Positions 60,211 through 64,000 of a stretch of DNA of 64,000 bases are shown in pieces. Position 1 is the stretch's first letter. Every line of letters begins with the position of its first letter. The stretch is taken from contig OV277867.1 in the NCBI GenBank assembly GCA_922989275.2, positions 6,138,001-6,202,000 on the forward strand. The letters are read 5' to 3'. The position numbers and the translations under genes are program-made. This DNA is from Gari tellinella. Its lineage: Eukaryota; Mollusca; Bivalvia; Cardiida; Psammobiidae. The notes beneath the pieces are model-generated. The model made no database searches. It was given only the letters and a program-made list of their open reading frames with translations, and was not told the DNA's origin.

Positions 60211-60262
60211 CGCTTTATGACGTCATATCATAGAGGGCGAAACTAGGTACAATCAAAATGGC
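60210..60262. promoter_or_regulatory. CRE palindrome and YY1-like site
   Basis: TGACGTCA at 60218-60225 (CRE consensus), CGCACGCGCT before it, and CAAAATGGCTGAAG after it. No transcription start could be fixed. Confidence 0.3.
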
Positions 60263-60499
60263 TGAAGCGTTTAGGCACCCAGTACAGTTGACATTTAATT
60301 TCAACGGTAGTTTCCCGTAACACTGGTTGAATTTAGCATAGAATGGTGCAGAAAGGATGCATGCTACAGGTTTATATGTTAAATTATTTGTCCTCTCTGT
60401 TACTTATAGTCCGTTTCAGCGGCGACGCTTAGGGGGGCGCAATTGGGTCACTCGAGGATACTTTTAGTGTTTTTTTTTCAAATAGGAATCTTTGATTTT

Positions 60500-60700
60500 T
60501 TCGGCGCAAAATTATTCGGGAGATTTTTACCCTTTCGCCTCTTTACTGTCGTCTGTTTCAGTATTGTTCCCTGCAATAACGTTTCAATGTTAGATTTAAG
60601 GTTGTATTACTTAAAAATCATCGATAAGAGTGTTAAACAGTTTGGATCCTGATCAGACGCCGCGTTACGCAGACTCGACTTTATGCGACGAAAGGGTTAA
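60500..60700 (+). mobile_element. B-family TTAA MITE, core right arm deleted
   Basis: TTTTTACCCTTTCGCCTCTT, GTCGTCTGTTTCAGTATTG, core 1 left arm (GATCCTGATCAGACGCCGCG) joined to CAGACTCGAC, end GCGACGAAAGGG-TTAA. Confidence 0.65.
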
Positions 60701-60754
60701 CCAACCAACAGAGCGGGTATTAGTTACAACGACTGACTTTGCCGGACATGCTTT

Positions 60755-61005
60755 TAACCCTTTACCTGATAGCCTATTTCTAGTACTTAATATAGGTGAC
60801 TACTTAAAGCAGGTTGAAAGTAAAGCAGAATGCGCCCTAAGGCGCATTCTGCTTTACTTTCAGCCTGCTTTAAGCTATCATGTGCTATAACATAGAAAAT
60901 ATTTCCTATAATACATATTCATTACTGATTAAATTGGAACTATATTCTTCAGCGGAAGAATAAATCATATCCGCTAAAAGGCGCTTCTATTGGGGAAAGG
61001 GTTAA
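60755..61005 (+). mobile_element. C-family TTAA MITE, well preserved
   Basis: TTAACCCTTTACCTGATAGC to GGGAAAGGG-TTAA, 251 bp, core 2 tip AATGCGCCCTAAGGCGCATT. Nearly identical to 35183-35433, so one of the younger copies. Confidence 0.92.
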
Positions 61006-61725
61006 GTATGAGTGACGAATATGCAAGTTGCCTCGCAAGATCGCAAGTTCATTGTCAATTGTTGCCCGGGATGTTGTCTACAAATATATACGTCACAAAG
61101 GTACATGGGTACACACTACTGAAGGTCTGTCTTGTAACGTGAGAGAAACAGTCTCGTTTACGTATAGTTTTAGCTCGATGCATTTTTCACCCTGCTGTCT
61201 GAACGTTGTATCGTGTCCGGCATCGAGGAACGTTGTATTTGAAAAATAACCGACAAAGTTTTTTATATTCACTAAAGGGGACATTTCTATATTAATTTAT
61301 CAATACGATCCATCAGGGAGTGTTTTGGTCTGGATAACATTGCAGGATGTCTAATACACAAGCTTTGCGAAGTTTTTTCGGAGGTCTACACACATACATG
61401 TTCAAGAAATCCGGTATGTCTCGCAACTTTATCGGGTTAAACGTCTTAACTAAGCGAATATCCACCGAAAGCACAACGCCGGACTATGCACATATAACCG
61501 GGATATTCCGTGCAACTACTCTTATTTTTTATATTTTAAAGAAAGACACTGAAAAACAATATTTTCTTGTCCTTACCTCGTTGATTACTAAGGGCGCAGC
61601 CATTTTTGTTCCACAGCTTTAGCGTTGCGTTAACAGTAGCCGGCACGTAGAACAGCAGCCGGGACTTTACGTCTTACCAGTGTGGTAGTTTGCACAGACT
61701 CCACGCGTCCACGTCAGATATTTTT
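61006..61725. other. No feature recognised
   Basis: A 91-codon plus-strand frame (61347-61622) and mirror-strand frames show no domain. Confidence 0.35.
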
Positions 61726-61730
61726 TAAAT

Positions 61731-62170
61731 TCATTAACCTGGATCTAAACCAATGGAATCACCATGTAAGTGATTTTAGTTAATAACCTGGATCAAACCT
61801 TACGGACAGAAATACAAATGTAGTTTCAAATTTGAGGAAATATTTGCGCAGACGCGACGCATCTACATTAGAGTTGTTTATTTATTGATATTGACCCACA
61901 CCAATGCAAGATCCGTATAAGCGGTTTCATTTAATAATCTGGATCCCAACTATCGGAACATATGGGGTTTATTTATTAATCTGGATCCATTATAACGAAC
62001 TTTAATAAAAAGTATTTTATATACTTATCTCAGTAATTTGGATCCAAACTAACCGTGATAGAAATACTTGAAAGTTTTGATGAAACATTTGTGCAGACGC
62101 CACGCGTACATGTACACAAGATATTTCAATTTAGAATATATTAATCTTGTTCCAAACAAATTGGATCCCA
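61731..62170. repeat. Dispersed TTAAT..CTGGATCC motif, six copies
   Basis: Copies such as TTAACCTGGATCTAAACC, TTAATAATCTGGATCCCAAC, TTAATCTGGATCCATT and GTAATTTGGATCCAAACTAA lie near 61735, 61785, 61935, 61974, 62034 and 62159, all in the same direction. Each is followed by unrelated or partly similar sequence. Confidence 0.5.
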
Positions 62171-62512
62171 ATAAAGATAGTTTTATTTATTTACTCTACA
62201 GCGGAAGCTGATCTGTATCACACAAAGAACGATTATGCCATAGATCTACATTTTAGGATTTTTATATATTAGAATTAGTTGGAAATTGGATTTGCCACTT
62301 GAGTTTCAGGGGTGATTGAGTTATTATTATATTAAGTGCATGTTTGTGATTTGTAAACCTGAGGGGGTCCTTAACCCATTATCATATATATATGCCTTTA
62401 ATTGATACCACGCTTTATACAGTCATTAATAATAAAGCGTTTTTAATCGCCCCCATCTCAATTTTCTTTTTGTGTACAAGAAAAGTAATGCCCTTGAAGT
62501 TGATGAATTCAA

Positions 62513-62610
62513 TGTGTAGATATTATTTCCTTTGACACAACCAAGATATTTATTTACCTGACAGGTAAATAAGTATCTTGGTTGTGTCAAAGGGAAATAA
62601 TATCGACACA
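62513..62610. repeat. Hairpin with 45-bp arms
   Basis: TGTGTAGATATTATTTCCTT..TGACACAACCAAGATA pairs with the mirror ending AAATAATATCGACACA. Centre TTTACCTGACAGGTAAA. Two or three mismatches and a single-base bulge. Confidence 0.85.
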
Positions 62611-62689
62611 AGAAAAGCAACGATTTTGACATCTCGCGCAACTTAATGGTTCTCATTTTCCATATGTGCGCCATCTCGACAACCGGGTC

Positions 62690-62793
62690 CAAGTCGTTCG
62701 ACCAATGAGGCGTCCTGTTACAAAATATTTGACACATGCGCGTGTACATAGCTTGTCCATCTAACTAAATGTCAACATATCGCCGAGAAAAAG
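62690..62793 (+). promoter_or_regulatory. CCAAT-box promoter candidate with a possible first coding exon
   Basis: ACCAATGAGG (62701) resembles an NF-Y site; CACATGCGCGTGTAC (62734-62748) resembles an NRF1 site. An ATG at 62769 opens MSTYRREK and meets a donor AAAAAG|GTTAGT at 62793/62794. No downstream exon was recognised before the window ends. Confidence 0.3.
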
Positions 62794-63230
62794 GTTAGTT
62801 TTGTTTCAGTTAAGATATTTATTGAGACATTCAGCGAATATTGTGACAATATATAATAGACTTGATATGATTATTGCATGAAATCGTGTGTTCATCGGGT
62901 TTGAGATGTGTTTTAGCCGTGGTAGATAAACCGAAAATAGGCTAAAGATGCAATCAGATCTCTGTCAAGTAACAGTTACATGGTGTTTGAGGTTTGATAT
63001 TTCTTGTATTTTCGAAGATATCGAAGTGACAACAGTTTTTCCTTAACGAGTAATCATTTCTCTAACAGTCTGTACCTAGATTGTGAAAATCGGTGGAGAA
63101 TTGTTGGATGTATGTGATGAAATCCGAGACCAGTGTGATTTTTCAGTAGAAAATAAATGGAGAGTTGATTACCTTGATAGTGTATATGATACAAAAAAGA
63201 ATTATAGTTTTAGAAAATGAATTTCATGAC
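62794..63230. other. No feature seen
   Basis: AT-rich; would be intron if the exon above is real. Confidence 0.35.
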
Positions 63231-63231
63231 A

Positions 63232-63234
<3 letters not shown>

Positions 63235-63262
<28 letters not shown>

Positions 63263-63330
63263 ACCCGATTTATATAGCGCTCTTTTCACACAGGAGTTGT
63301 GCGTTCAAAGGCGCTTCACATGAAATTATA
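63235..63330. repeat. (ATT)n microsatellite and adjacent dispersed repeat
   Basis: About nine ATT units, then ACCCGATTTATATAGCGCTC and CAAAGGCGCTTCACATG. I remember this combination as common in marine invertebrate genomes, apparently as a repeat tail; the class is unknown to me. Confidence 0.5.
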
Positions 63331-63578
63331 TAAATGTAAATGTACCTACAAAGCGAGAAAGACAAATAACTACATTTACAATAAAAATGATACAATATTG
63401 AGATGCATGGAAACATGGAAATTCTTTAAATATTATTACCAAGATTATAAAATTGTTATAGTAAGTTTGTAAAATCATTTTTAAAATGAGTCAAATAATC
63501 AATGGCATGATTAAAAACAGAGCGCTTTTTTGTTATTTGGATGATGTTTGGGAGGTTGTAGACCAACGCACCGCTTAC

Positions 63579-63583
<5 letters not shown>

Positions 63584-63619
<36 letters not shown>
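63584..63619. repeat. Poly-C tract, 36 bases
   Basis: Uninterrupted C run, the longest homopolymer in the window. Confidence 0.97.
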
Positions 63620-63649
63620 TACAAGTTTTCACAACATTATGTATAGGTT

Positions 63650-63742
63650 AGAGCATGTTTATTTCATACTACGGAATATAGTCCACGAGGCGCGGGACGC
63701 GCCGACTAGACTATATTCTGTAGTATGAAATAAACATGCTCT
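63650..63742. repeat. Hairpin with 32-bp arms
   Basis: AGAGCATGTTTATTTCATAC..TACGGAATATAGT pairs with the mirror ACTATATTCTGTAGTATGAA..ATAAACATGCTCT. The loop is GC-rich and contains a second small palindrome (GGCGCGGGACGCGCC). Confidence 0.88.
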
Positions 63743-63748
63743 GTGCTA

Positions 63749-64000
63749 TTTTTAGACGAAAAAGTCATTTTATTTGTAATATTTTTAAAAATTTAAAGAT
63801 TACCGTATTTCAATGTGAAGTTTGAGACCTAAAGCATGTTTATTCGCGCGCAACCATGGTATAACCCATTTAGCACTGACTTTGGCTTGAGGAAAATAAG
63901 AAATGGCATGACCTTTCGTTTCTGCTTTTTGTTTTTAGACGAAAAAAGTCATTTATTTGTAATGTTTTACATGATTTGAAAGGTTATTTCAATGTGAAGT
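63749..64000 (+). repeat. 183-bp direct repeat running off the window
   Basis: TTTTTAGACGAAAAAGTCAT at 63749 recurs at about 63932, and both are followed by TATTTGTAAT..TTATTTCAATGTGAAGT-like sequence. CATGTTTATT of the preceding hairpin also recurs at 63834, so the hairpin may be part of the repeat unit. Confidence 0.7.

Noticed and set aside
63486..63728. ORF with a polyproline tract.
   Set aside because: The prolines come from the poly-C run; the rest overlaps a hairpin.

Overview
The window looks like a piece of a bivalve mollusc nuclear genome, probably a heterodont clam or mussel. It is AT-rich, has GT-AG introns, no operons, many LINE/Tc1/retroelement fossils, microsatellites, and a very dense load of short palindromic transposons of types I associate with bivalves. 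The species is inference; the eukaryotic, repeat-dominated character is visible directly.

One host gene can be assembled with confidence. It lies on the minus strand in five exons (16940-16870, 15153-15032, 13751-13603, 12410-12158, 5468-5251) and encodes a 270-residue multi-pass membrane protein of the Frag1/DRAM/Sfk1 (DRAM-TMEM150) family. Its long fourth intron (about 6.7 kb) holds a LINE fossil, an unrecognised set of minus-strand ORFs (8.9-9.6 kb) and a CpG-rich, promoter-like patch (11.3-11.7 kb). Promoter-like clusters without an identified gene lie at 59.46-59.53, 60.2 and 62.7 kb.

Nearly everything else is mobile DNA. Large fossils are a LINE (6.0-8.1 kb), a reverse transcriptase of a Penelope-like group (18.3-20.5 kb, catalytic YLDD region deleted), a Tc1-like transposase (28.4-28.9 kb) and a jockey-like reverse transcriptase (51.6-52.8 kb). 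Around them lie more than 100 MITE copies or fragments. I name families for use in this annotation: A (about 246 bp, ends CAGTGGAG, TA target), E, F, G and O (CAGT-type ends, TA-flanked where the ends are clear), B, C, D and M (TTAA-flanked), H (GGGCCCGTTTC.. ends), I (hAT-like, 8-bp target duplication), J (CAGGGCTGCC ends) and K and N (long inverted-repeat elements).

The most interesting signal is architectural. MITE families with unrelated ends and different target sites carry the same few long hairpin cores. Core 1 (GCAAACAGTTTGGA..GATCAGACGCCG) sits in A, B and G. Core 2 (AAGCAGGCTGAAAGTAAAG..GCGCC) sits in C and J. The window also supplies natural insertion assays: a TTAA element inside a LINE reading frame, a C element inside a C element, an A element inside a D element, and a paralogous empty site for one A copy. 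Together these fix the target specificity of the families from the sequence alone.
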